The position numbers were made by a program, and so were the translations under genes. Shown in pieces: positions 24,887 through 32,855 of a stretch of DNA of 64,000 nt. The stretch is taken from positions 62,001 through 126,000 of the forward strand of contig PCUV01000060.1 of NCBI GenBank assembly GCA_002786915.1. The letters are read 5' to 3'. Origin of the DNA: Comamonadaceae bacterium CG12_big_fil_rev_8_21_14_0_65_59_15. GTDB taxonomy: Bacteria; Pseudomonadota; Gammaproteobacteria; Burkholderiales; Burkholderiaceae_C. The stretch's first letter is position 1. Each line of letters begins with the position of its first letter. The notes beneath the pieces are model-generated. The model was given only the letters and a program-made list of their open reading frames with translations, searched no databases and had not been told where the DNA came from.

Positions 24887-25957
24887 ATGGCAGCATCACT
24901 TCACATTGCAGGCATTCGCAAGGTCTTTGGCAAGGGCGACAAAGCCGTTGAAATCCTGAAAAAAATCGACATTGAGGTTGCCCCCGGCGAATTTTTGATT
25001 CTGGTGGGTCCCTCGGGCTGCGGTAAATCCACGCTGCTCAACATCATTGCCGGGCTGGAAGAGCCGACCGAGGGCGAACTGCGCATTGCGGGAAAAAACG
25101 TCATCGGTATGGCCCCGGCACAGCGCGACATTGCCATGGTGTTCCAGAGCTACGCGCTGTACCCGACCATGAGCGTGGCCGACAACATCGGCTTTGCGCT
25201 GGAGATGCGCAAGGTGCCGCTACAGGTGCGCCAGAAACGTATCCAGGAAGTGGCCGTCATGCTGCAAATTGAGCACCTGCTGGACCGCCGTCCGGCGCAG
25301 CTCTCGGGCGGCCAGCGCCAGCGTGTAGCCATGGGTCGTGCCCTGGCGCGCGATCCACAGCTGTTTTTGTTTGATGAACCGCTCTCCAACCTGGACGCCA
25401 AGCTGCGCGTGGAAATGCGCGCCGAAATCAAGCGCCTGCATCAGGTGTCAGGCATCACCACCGTGTATGTGACGCACGACCAGATCGAAGCCATGACGCT
25501 GGGCAGCCGCATTGCGGTGATGAAAGACGGCATCCTGCAGCAAATTGGCACGCCAGACGAGATTTACCGTACTCCGGCGAATACCTATGTGGCCGGTTTC
25601 ATCGGCTCACCAACTATGAATTTCATAACTGGTCACGCAAGCGGAGCGGGCGCTACAGGCCAATTTAGCTTTGAAGGCGGGAGTCTTGCACTGCCTTGCC
25701 CGGCGCTTGGCGCGGTGACACTGGGCCAGCGCCCCGAGCACATCCACCTCAGTGAAGATGCCCCCTGGCGCGGCCAGGTCACGCTGGTGGAGCCGACCGG
25801 TGCCGACACCTATGTGGTGGTGCAAACGGCGGTTGGGCTGATCACCGTGCGCACGCCGCCCAGCACACAAGTCAAAGTAGGTGACAACGTGGGAATGACG
25901 GTGAGCAGCAGGCACAACAACTGGTTTGACGCGCAAAGCGGTTTGCGTCTGGGGTGA
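24887..25957 (+). CDS. ABC transporter ATP-binding subunit (UgpC/MsmK type) with in-frame repeat
   Basis: 356 residues. Walker A 'GPSGCGKST' (~41-49), Q-loop 'VFQSYALYPTMSV', signature 'LSGGQRQRVAMGRAL' (~139), Walker B 'LFLFDEPLSNLDAKLR' (~158) and the switch 'VTHD' are intact. The C-terminal regulatory TOBE domain follows, after 'GFIGSPTMNFI'. At residues ~245-262 the DNA (25621-25673) matches the dispersed 54-nt repeat and encodes 'GHASGAGATGQFSFEGG', at the junction of the two domains where an insertion is tolerable. It supplies ATP hydrolysis for the upstream permeases. The start is 10 nt after the permease stop. Confidence 0.92.
   Translation: MAASLHIAGIRKVFGKGDKAVEILKKIDIEVAPGEFLILVGPSGCGKSTLLNIIAGLEEPTEGELRIAGKNVIGMAPAQRDIAMVFQSYALYPTMSVADNIGFALEMRKVPLQVRQKRIQEVAVMLQIEHLLDRRPAQLSGGQRQRVAMGRALARDPQLFLFDEPLSNLDAKLRVEMRAEIKRLHQVSGITTVYVTHDQIEAMTLGSRIAVMKDGILQQIGTPDEIYRTPANTYVAGFIGSPTMNFITGHASGAGATGQFSFEGGSLALPCPALGAVTLGQRPEHIHLSEDAPWRGQVTLVEPTGADTYVVVQTAVGLITVRTPPSTQVKVGDNVGMTVSSRHNNWFDAQSGLRLG
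25621..25673 (+). repeat. 54-nt dispersed repeat inside the ABC ATPase gene
   Basis: TTTCATAACTGGTCACGCAAGC... to GCTACAGGCCAATTTAGC aligns with the intergenic copies at 20523 and 57491 (shared ATA.CT, TCACGC, GC.CTA..GGCC.ATTT). The reading frame is kept and the insert sits between the nucleotide-binding and TOBE domains. Confidence 0.6.
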
Positions 25958-26021
25958 CGCTGGCGTGAGCGGTGCTTGGGTGGATCCAGCCCGTTGTCAA
26001 TGTGGCCGAACAGTAGTCACT

Positions 26022-28514
26022 TCACACAGACCGTTGCGGAGCTTCCAGCAAGCGTTCGAACTCGCTGGCAGGCACCGGACGAGAGAACAAATAGCCTTGA
26101 CCATAGTCGCACCCGGCGTCGGTCAGCAACTGTCGCTGTTGTTCGGTCTCGATGCCTTCGGCTACCACTTTCATGCCCAGTGTGTGCGCCATCACGATGA
26201 TGGCCTGGCACAACGCCAGGTCGGTGGAGTCGGCCACCAATTGGCGCACAAACGATTGATCGATCTTGATGAAGTCGATATGAAACTTTTGCAGATACGC
26301 CAGCGACGAGTAGCCGGTGCCAAAGTCGTCCAGCGACACGGCAATGCCGTCTTCGGCCAGGCGCAGCAATTGCTCGACCACGCCGTCGCTGGTAGAGAGC
26401 AGCAAGCCTTCGGTAATCTCGACCACCACGCTGCTGCCGTCGAGTCCCAACGCCCTGAGCTGCTCGATCCAGGGGATGGCCTGGGGATCAGGGTTTTCAA
26501 ATTGCACCGGTGACTTGTTGATACTGATCTGAAAGTGCGGATGCAGCGTGGTACGCCAGTGCCGCACCTGGTTGGCGACCTGCTGGAACACCCATTCACC
26601 CAGCGGCACGATCAAACCACTGCTCTCTGCCACCGGGATGAACTCGGCCGGGCTCACCAGCCCGCGCGTGGGGTGTTGCCAGCGCACCAGTGCCTCGGCT
26701 TTGCTGATGGTGCCACTGGCCAGATCGACGATCGGCTGGTAAAACACACGCAACTGCTGTTCGCTCAGAGCGATGCGCAGATCGTGAATGATCTGGGCGC
26801 GATGCTGTGTGGCTGCTTGCAGCGCCGGGGTGAAAAAACGGTAACGATTGCGCCCGGCACCTTTGGCTGCGTACAGCGCCTGATCGGCATTTTTGAGCAG
26901 TCCTTCGATGTCGCTGGCGTCATCCGGGTACACCGTCACGCCGATGCTGGCCGACACAAACACCTGTTCATGCGTGAGCGAAAAGGCAGCGCTGAGCGCG
27001 TCCAGGATCTTTTGCAACACGCCTTCCAGCCGGTCAGCATTTTCCAGGTCAGCCATCAGCACCGTGAACTCGTCGCCGCCTATGCGTGCAACCGTATCGG
27101 TTTCGCGCAGGCATTTTTGAATGCGCCGCGCCACTTCCACCAGCAGCAAGTCGCCCTGATCGTGCCCCAGGGTGTCGTTGACTTCCTTGAAGTGGTCCAG
27201 GTCAAGAAACAACAGCGCCAGACTGTGCTGGTCGCGCCGACACTTTTTGATCTCCTGTTCCAACCGCTCGCGCATCATGCGTCGATTGGGCAGTCCTGTG
27301 AGCGGGTCAAAGTGTGCCTGCGCCCAGATCAGCGCCTCAGCGCTTTTGCGCTCGGTAATGTCGGTGTGGGTGCCGATCATGCGCAGCGCCCTGCCGTGTT
27401 CGTCGCGGCTGATCACCATGCCGCGCGAGAGCACCCACTTCCAGCTGCCGTCCTTGCAAAGCACACGATGTTCGTTAATGTAGGTGGGCGTCAGCCAGTC
27501 CAGGTGTTGCTGACGCGCCAGTTGCATCGCCTCGCGGTCATCCGGGTGCGTATGTTCGTCGCGATCGTTCATGGTGAACGCCGGGTCACCCGCTTCGTAG
27601 CCGTACATGCGCAGCAAATTGGGCGACAGATACTCTTCACCTGTTTGTAAATTCAAATCCCACAAGCCGTCGCCCGTGCTTTCCAGTGCCAGTTTCCAGC
27701 GCTCCTCGCTCTCAAGCAGTGCTTTTTCCTGTGCCTTGCGTTCAGTGATGTCCTGCACGATGGCAGTACGATGCACCGGTCGCCCGTTTTGCCACGTCGT
27801 GTGGCCGCTGGAGTGCACCCAGATGCGCCGACCGCTGACAGTCATCATTTCCAGGTCAAACTGGTGCTGTTCAGGTTGGTTGACCGTGTCCTGATAAGTG
27901 GCACGCACCACCTGCCACGCCTGGAGCGTGAACAGTGCACGGGTGGTTTCAAAAGTGGGTTTGAACTGCTCGGGCGTGGTGTCAAACAGGGCGTAGGTAC
28001 CCTCGGTCCAGGTTATTTTTCTTTGGATCAGGTCGGTTTCCCAACCACCGATGCGCCCCAGCGTTTGCACCTTGCGTGCCAGTTCGCTGAGTTTGACGTA
28101 GGCACTGTGCTCCAGTACCTGCGCGGTGATGTCGGTAAACACGCGCACCGCGCCGCCTTCGGACAGTGGCTCGGTCGTGATGTCGAGCGTGCGGCCGGTA
28201 TGCGTGATGCGCTGGTAGCGTGGTGGCCCCTGATCAGGCGCGCTTGTCGCAACGCTCTGAAGGTACTTGGCCAGCGCTGTCTCCAGCGATGGATTGCAAA
28301 TATCAAAATCGCCGCGCTGTTCTTGCCAACGGGTCACCTCCTGGATGGTCGGCTGTCCGGCCAGCACATAGCCCGGCAAATCCAGCAGTTCGCACACTTT
28401 GGGGTTGAAACTGCGCACGCGCTGCTGCGCATCGAGCACGATCACCCCTTCGTGGATGTGCTTGAGTGCAATGCGCAGCGCGTCGGAATCTTCAGACATG
28501 GGCAGATTGTCCAT
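26022..28514 (-). CDS. PAS-GGDEF-EAL cyclic-di-GMP turnover protein
   Basis: 830 residues, soluble. Three PAS/PAC sensor domains (about 8-135, 150-275, 275-395; each ends in a 'DITERK'-like helix) precede a GGDEF domain with intact 'RIGGDEF' (~477) and an I-site RETD five residues upstream. An EAL domain follows with 'KAEALVRW' (~603) and 'DDFGTGYSSLAYL'. Both catalytic motifs look functional, so it may synthesise and degrade c-di-GMP depending on a PAS signal; many such proteins use only one activity. There are no membrane helices. An alternative start is 28499. It follows the sugar operon convergently. Confidence 0.92.
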   Translation of the reverse strand: MDNLPMSEDSDALRIALKHIHEGVIVLDAQQRVRSFNPKVCELLDLPGYVLAGQPTIQEVTRWQEQRGDFDICNPSLETALAKYLQSVATSAPDQGPPRYQRITHTGRTLDITTEPLSEGGAVRVFTDITAQVLEHSAYVKLSELARKVQTLGRIGGWETDLIQRKITWTEGTYALFDTTPEQFKPTFETTRALFTLQAWQVVRATYQDTVNQPEQHQFDLEMMTVSGRRIWVHSSGHTTWQNGRPVHRTAIVQDITERKAQEKALLESEERWKLALESTGDGLWDLNLQTGEEYLSPNLLRMYGYEAGDPAFTMNDRDEHTHPDDREAMQLARQQHLDWLTPTYINEHRVLCKDGSWKWVLSRGMVISRDEHGRALRMIGTHTDITERKSAEALIWAQAHFDPLTGLPNRRMMRERLEQEIKKCRRDQHSLALLFLDLDHFKEVNDTLGHDQGDLLLVEVARRIQKCLRETDTVARIGGDEFTVLMADLENADRLEGVLQKILDALSAAFSLTHEQVFVSASIGVTVYPDDASDIEGLLKNADQALYAAKGAGRNRYRFFTPALQAATQHRAQIIHDLRIALSEQQLRVFYQPIVDLASGTISKAEALVRWQHPTRGLVSPAEFIPVAESSGLIVPLGEWVFQQVANQVRHWRTTLHPHFQISINKSPVQFENPDPQAIPWIEQLRALGLDGSSVVVEITEGLLLSTSDGVVEQLLRLAEDGIAVSLDDFGTGYSSLAYLQKFHIDFIKIDQSFVRQLVADSTDLALCQAIIVMAHTLGMKVVAEGIETEQQRQLLTDAGCDYGQGYLFSRPVPASEFERLLEAPQRSV

Positions 28515-28542
28515 GCAGACAGGGTTTTGAACATCGGGGTTT

Positions 28543-29937
28543 TCATGCTGCCGGGGGCGCTGGCCAGCGCAGAATCACACGCAGCCCATGGGGCACATTG
28601 CTCTGTGCCTGCACCTGTGCCTGGTGGCGCTGGGCAATTTCGGCCACGATGGCCAGACCCAGGCCGCAGCCGTTGGGCAGGTCGCTGGCGCGCCAGAAGC
28701 GCTCAAACACGTGGGACAAGTCGGGCGCCGAAAGCCCACGGCCGTTGTCGCGTACTTCCAGCGCCACGCCGTCAGCACTGACCTGCACGCTCACCGTCAC
28801 CTCGCAGCCTTTGCCGGCGTAGGTCAAGGCGTTGTCGATCAGGTTGTTGAGCGCTTCGCGCAGCAGTGTGGCCTCACCCGGCACCTGCGCATGGTCGACG
28901 CCGTCGTAGCCCAGATCCACACCGCATTGGATGGCGCGTGGTGCCCATTCGCGTGCCACCTCACGCGCCAGCGCCGCCACATCCAGCGGCTGCAGCCGCA
29001 CCTCGGCTTCGTTGCGCGCCAGCGCCAGCAGCTGTTGCACCAGGTGGGCGCTGCGCTGGGCACCGGCCAGCACCTTGCGCAGGCGCTCGCGCAGCGCCTG
29101 GGTGTCAGGTTCGCTCAGCGCCAGCTCGGTCTGGCTGATCAGGCCCGCCAAGGGTGTGCGCAACTGGTGCGCGGCGTCGTTCAGAAAACGCTTTTCCTGT
29201 CCCAGACTGCGTTGCACTGCCGCCAGCAACTGGTTGACCGCTTGCGCCAGCGCATGGACCTCTTGGGGCGCCTGTGTAAGTTCGATGGGCGTGGTGGCCG
29301 ACAGGGCTGCGTCACGGCGCGTACCCAGCTGTGCCTGCAAGCGCGTCAGTGGCTGCAGTCCGCGCGAAATGCCGGCGTACACCAGCACGCTCAGCAGCAC
29401 CACCAACAGCAGCAGCGGTGCCAGCATGTCGGCGATCAGCTCGGCGGTCAGACGCTCCTGCACCACCAGGCTCTTGGCCACCTGTACGCGCAGACGTTGT
29501 GGGGACGTCGATTCGCCGTAATCCACTTCCAGCAACGCCACGCGCATCGGTTTGCCCTCGACCTCGGTGTTGTACAGCAGCGCCTCGCTGGTTGCCTGTG
29601 GCAGGGCGACAGCTGGGCCCGGTAGCCGGTCGTTACCCAGCAAGAACTGACCGGGTGGAGACGACACCATGTAGCTCACCCGGTCCTTCGGGTCTTGCTC
29701 GACGATGTCTTGCGCGGCCCGTGGAAAGTCGATCAGCAGGCCTGATCCGATCGGCTTGACCTGGCGCGCCAGCGCGCGCACCGTCTGCGTCAGCGACTGG
29801 TCGATGGCCTTTTCGGTGTAGTTCAGCGCCATCCGGTATGCCAGCGCACCGCCCACCAGAAACAGCACCAGCTGCGGCAGCAGCAACCACAGCAGCAACT
29901 GACGTTTGAGTGACAAACCCTGACCCGCGCCGCTCAT
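28543..29937 (-). CDS. TctE-like sensor histidine kinase
   Basis: 464 residues. Helix 1 at ~10-32, a periplasmic 2CSK_N-type sensor domain (contains 'DRVSYMVSSPPGQFLLG'), helix 2 at ~165-187, then HAMP, a HisKA box 'DAAHQLRTPLAGL' and HATPase boxes ('NNLIDNAL', 'DNGRGL', 'GCGLGLAIV'). The sensor domain and the partner regulator suggest the TctE/TctD class, which responds to carboxylates; no tricarboxylate transporter is nearby, so the signal is open. The start at 29937 (MSGAGQGLSLKRQLLL) precedes helix 1. Its regulator gene lies 124 nt upstream, with a hairpin repeat in the gap. Confidence 0.88.
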   Translation of the reverse strand: MSGAGQGLSLKRQLLLWLLLPQLVLFLVGGALAYRMALNYTEKAIDQSLTQTVRALARQVKPIGSGLLIDFPRAAQDIVEQDPKDRVSYMVSSPPGQFLLGNDRLPGPAVALPQATSEALLYNTEVEGKPMRVALLEVDYGESTSPQRLRVQVAKSLVVQERLTAELIADMLAPLLLLVVLLSVLVYAGISRGLQPLTRLQAQLGTRRDAALSATTPIELTQAPQEVHALAQAVNQLLAAVQRSLGQEKRFLNDAAHQLRTPLAGLISQTELALSEPDTQALRERLRKVLAGAQRSAHLVQQLLALARNEAEVRLQPLDVAALAREVAREWAPRAIQCGVDLGYDGVDHAQVPGEATLLREALNNLIDNALTYAGKGCEVTVSVQVSADGVALEVRDNGRGLSAPDLSHVFERFWRASDLPNGCGLGLAIVAEIAQRHQAQVQAQSNVPHGLRVILRWPAPPAA

Positions 29938-30030
29938 GACATGGCCAACCGGGTAGGTTTGGTGTCGCATACCAGGCTGGAACCTGGATTCATCATCCCG
30001 GACATGATGCGGGATCCAGAACTACCTGGA

Positions 30031-30050
30031 TTGCGGGTCAAAGCCCGCAA
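30031..30050. repeat. TTGCGGG hairpin repeat
   Basis: TTGCGGG-TCAAAG-CCCGCAA is a perfect 7-bp stem. It lies in the 124-nt gap between the regulator and kinase genes and could modulate kinase expression. A degenerate copy is at 22742-22770. It is a common dispersed class in betaproteobacteria (recalled). Confidence 0.6.
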
Positions 30051-30061
30051 TGACAGGTCAG

Positions 30062-30775
30062 TCATGGCGCGGTGGATTCCAGCATGTAGCCCAGGCCGCG
30101 GATGTTGCGGATGTTCAACCCCGAATCTTCCAGTTTGCGCCGCAGCCGGTGGATGTACACCTCCAGCGCGTTGGACGCCAACCCGCCGGTGGCACCCGCA
30201 CTGTCGGGCGCGCTGGTACGCCAGGTTTCCAGCACGTCTTCACGGCTGACTACGCGCCCGGCGTTGGTCACCAGCAGCGACAGCAGTGCCCATTCACGCT
30301 GCGTCAGCTCCAGTGCCTCGTCACCCAGCCACGCCTGTGGCAGCTGTGCATCGACACGCAGGCGCCGCCCGGTCTGGCTGGGTAGCTCCAGGCTGCCTCC
30401 AAAGGCGGGCAGCCGTGCGCGGCGCAGCAGCGCACCCAGGCGCGCCTGCAGCTCGGCCATGTCAAAGGGCTTGGTCAGGTAATCGTCGGCTCCGGCGTTC
30501 AGGCCTTGTACCCGGTCTTCGGTGCTGTCGCGCGCGGTCAATATTAATACCGGCAGCGCCGCCAGACGCTGGCGCAACCAGTGCAACAGCTCCAGGCCGC
30601 TGATGCGCGGCAGCCCCAGGTCAAGCACCACACCGTCAAAACGGCTGGTTTGCAATTGCGTTTGTCCGTCTTCGCCGTTGGCACAGGTCACCACCGTGTG
30701 TCCGGCTTGCGTGAGCTGTGCGCCCAGGCCGTCGCGCAGCAGGGCGTCGTCTTCAATGATCAGTAAGTGGGCCAT
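30062..30775 (-). CDS. OmpR-family response regulator (TctD-like)
   Basis: 237 residues. Receiver domain with acidic pocket 'IIEDD', phospho-acceptor Asp in 'VVLDLGLP' (~52) and 'LTARDS' plus Lys in 'YLTKPFD'. A winged-helix DNA-binding domain follows, ending 'NALEVYIHRLRRKLEDSGLNIRNIRGLGYML'. A ~12-residue Ala/Gly/Ser-rich stretch (DSAGATGG) lies inside the effector domain before the recognition helix, as in other TctD-like regulators. The start at 30775 (MAHLLIIEDD) is standard. It is paired with the kinase encoded just downstream; target genes are not evident here. Confidence 0.9.
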   Translation of the reverse strand: MAHLLIIEDDALLRDGLGAQLTQAGHTVVTCANGEDGQTQLQTSRFDGVVLDLGLPRISGLELLHWLRQRLAALPVLILTARDSTEDRVQGLNAGADDYLTKPFDMAELQARLGALLRRARLPAFGGSLELPSQTGRRLRVDAQLPQAWLGDEALELTQREWALLSLLVTNAGRVVSREDVLETWRTSAPDSAGATGGLASNALEVYIHRLRRKLEDSGLNIRNIRGLGYMLESTAP

Positions 30776-30801
30776 GGCGCGCAAGCATACCCCAGCGCCG
30801 G

Positions 30802-30913
30802 GCCCCCATCCCAACCTTCCCCCAGCGGGGGAAGGAGCGAGTCGTAAAGTGCCATCGAAACGCTACATCCTGCCTTGCACCCTCCCCCGCTGGGGGAGGG
30901 CAGGGGTGGGGGC
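30802..30913. repeat. large inverted repeat of two GC-rich hairpins
   Basis: Two 34-nt arms (30802-30835 and 30880-30913) are imperfect inverted copies, and each arm is itself a hairpin (CCTTCCCCC-AG-CGGGGGAAGG type). It fills the gap between the regulator start and the cca stop. Similar 'CCCTCCCCCGCTGGGGGAGGG' elements are frequent in Comamonadaceae genomes (recalled). Confidence 0.7.
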
Positions 30914-30916
30914 TTG

Positions 30917-32170
30917 TCATGCCAATGCGGCCTGCACGGCCGCCACGCGCGCCTGCTCGATGCGTTGACCGACCTGCACGCCGCTGGCGCCGTCGCGCTG
31001 CGCCTGTTGTGCCAGCGCGGCGTTGTCCACTTGTTGCATCAGCGCCAGCACACGCAGCAGCCGCGCGCGTTGCGGGTAAGGCGAGTCGTGGTGATGCAGG
31101 CGGCCGCGCACGTCGCATTCGCAAGCGAGCAGGATGTCGGCAAAGCGCTGCGGTTTGCGCAGGGCGTCGCAGCGCGTGAGCAAGCGCACCAGCGCCGGCG
31201 CACCCAGGTCGCCGCTGCGATGGATGTTGCTGTGTTCGCGCGCTGTCACCTCGGCCAGCTCCGCGCAAGCGCTGGGCACGCGCAGGCGCTCGCACAGTTG
31301 GCGCAAGAGCGTCACGCTGCGACCCTCATGCCCCAGGTGGCGCGGCAGGATGTCGGCGGGCGTGTTGCCTTTGCCCAGGTCGTGGCACAGGCAGGCAAAA
31401 CGCACCGGCAGATCGGCCTGCAACTGTGCGGCCATGTCCAGCACCATCATCACGTGCACGCCGGTGTCCACCTCGGGGTGATAGTCGGCGCGCTGCGCCA
31501 CGCCCCACAGTTGGTCTACTTCGGGTAGCAGCCGCTGCAGCGCACCGCAGCTGCGCAGCACCTCGAACATGCGCGACGGGCGGGGTTCCAGCAGGCCGCG
31601 CGCCAGCTCTTGCCAGACGCGCTCGGCCACCAGGTGGTCCACCTCGCCGCTGGCGACCATTTCACGCATGAGCGTCAGGGTTTCGGGTGCCACGCTGAAG
31701 TCGGTAAAGCGCGCTGCAAAGCGCGCCACGCGCAGGATGCGCACCGGATCTTCTCTGAAAGCCGGGCTCACATGGCGCAGCACGCGCGCTTGCAGGTCGC
31801 GCTGGCCGCCCTGCGGGTCGATCAGATTGTTGACGTCAAATTGACCATTAGCCCATGTGGATATGGCGCCGCTAGCCATGGCGTTGATCGTGATATCGCG
31901 GCGCAGCAGATCGTCTTCGAGTCGTACGTCGGGTGCGGCGTGGAAAGCAAAACCGTGGTAGCCGGGGGCAGTCTTGCGCTCGGTGCGTGCCAGCGCGTAT
32001 TCCTCATGCGTTGTCGGGTGTAAAAACACCGGAAAGTCTCTGCCCACTGGCGTGAAGCCCTGCGCCACCATCTCTTGCGGCGTGGCGCCCACCACCACCC
32101 AGTCGCGGTCTTGCACCGGCAGCCCCAGCAGGGCATCACGCACAGCACCGCCCACCAGATGAATATCCAT
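30917..32170 (-). CDS. cca: multifunctional CCA protein (tRNA nucleotidyltransferase with HD domain)
   Basis: 417 residues. The N-terminal polymerase domain has 'LVGGAVRDALL' and the catalytic 'DRDWVVVG' (~20-30), followed by 'RRDITINAMA' and 'REDPVRILRVARFAARF'. The C-terminal HD phosphohydrolase has 'GVHVMMVLD' and 'FACLCHDLGKG'. It adds or repairs the 3' CCA end of tRNAs; the HD part gives phosphatase/phosphodiesterase activity in long bacterial forms. The start is the ATG at 32170, one base past the end of the upstream gst gene, suggesting translational coupling with it. Confidence 0.95.
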   Translation of the reverse strand: MDIHLVGGAVRDALLGLPVQDRDWVVVGATPQEMVAQGFTPVGRDFPVFLHPTTHEEYALARTERKTAPGYHGFAFHAAPDVRLEDDLLRRDITINAMASGAISTWANGQFDVNNLIDPQGGQRDLQARVLRHVSPAFREDPVRILRVARFAARFTDFSVAPETLTLMREMVASGEVDHLVAERVWQELARGLLEPRPSRMFEVLRSCGALQRLLPEVDQLWGVAQRADYHPEVDTGVHVMMVLDMAAQLQADLPVRFACLCHDLGKGNTPADILPRHLGHEGRSVTLLRQLCERLRVPSACAELAEVTAREHSNIHRSGDLGAPALVRLLTRCDALRKPQRFADILLACECDVRGRLHHHDSPYPQRARLLRVLALMQQVDNAALAQQAQRDGASGVQVGQRIEQARVAAVQAALA

Positions 32171-32171
32171 G

Positions 32172-32855
32172 TTAAGGATGCAGCCGATAGGGCTCTTCAA
32201 AGTCCAGAAAATCGTGTTCGGCGCAGGCCGACTCAGTCCAGGCGCGCACCCCGGGCAGTGCAGCAACGCGCTGCACGTAGGCTGCGGCGTCGTCGGGCAG
32301 CGGCAGGGCATACGTGACCAGTCGGCTGCACACCGGCGCAAAGTACGCGTCAGCCACGCTGAAGTTGCCAAACAGCAGCGGCCCGCCGCTGGCCTGTAGC
32401 GCGTCGCGCCACAGGGCGGCCAGGCGCGCCACGTCGCTGCGTACCCCCGCGTTGTCGCGCCAGATCAGCGCGCCGGTGTCTGGCAGCCGCGCCTCGACGT
32501 TCATCGGGCAGGCGCTGCGCAGCGCGTTAAAGCCGCTGTGCATTTCGGCGCAGACGCTGCGCGCGCGTGCCCGCAAGGCTGCGTCGTGCGGCCACAACTC
32601 GCATTCGGGGTAGCGCTCGGCCACATATTCGGCTATCGCCAGCGTGTCCCACACCAGCAGGTCGCCGTTTTGCAACACCGGTACCTTGCCGGTGGGCGAC
32701 AAGCCGCGCAACGTGGTCTTGAACTGCGACTGCGGCCCGAAGCCGTCAAAGCGCACCAGCACTTCTTCAAACTCGATCCCGGCCTGCTTGAGCAAGACCC
32801 AAGGCCGCATCGACCAGGACGAATAATTTTTGTTGCCAATCGTCAGTTTGATCAT
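32172..32855 (-). CDS. glutathione S-transferase family protein
   Basis: 227 residues with the thioredoxin-like N-terminal domain ('MIKLTIGNKNYSSWSMRPW', glutathione site 'GKVPVLQNGDLLVWDTLAIAEY') and the helical C-terminal domain. The 'NKNYSSWSMRPW' start marks a class of bacterial GSTs of unknown substrate. Its ATG overlaps the stop of the upstream transglycosylase (ATGA), and it is followed within 2 nt by cca, so three functionally unrelated genes (slt, gst, cca) appear to share one transcript. Confidence 0.9.
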   Translation of the reverse strand: MIKLTIGNKNYSSWSMRPWVLLKQAGIEFEEVLVRFDGFGPQSQFKTTLRGLSPTGKVPVLQNGDLLVWDTLAIAEYVAERYPECELWPHDAALRARARSVCAEMHSGFNALRSACPMNVEARLPDTGALIWRDNAGVRSDVARLAALWRDALQASGGPLLFGNFSVADAYFAPVCSRLVTYALPLPDDAAAYVQRVAALPGVRAWTESACAEHDFLDFEEPYRLHP

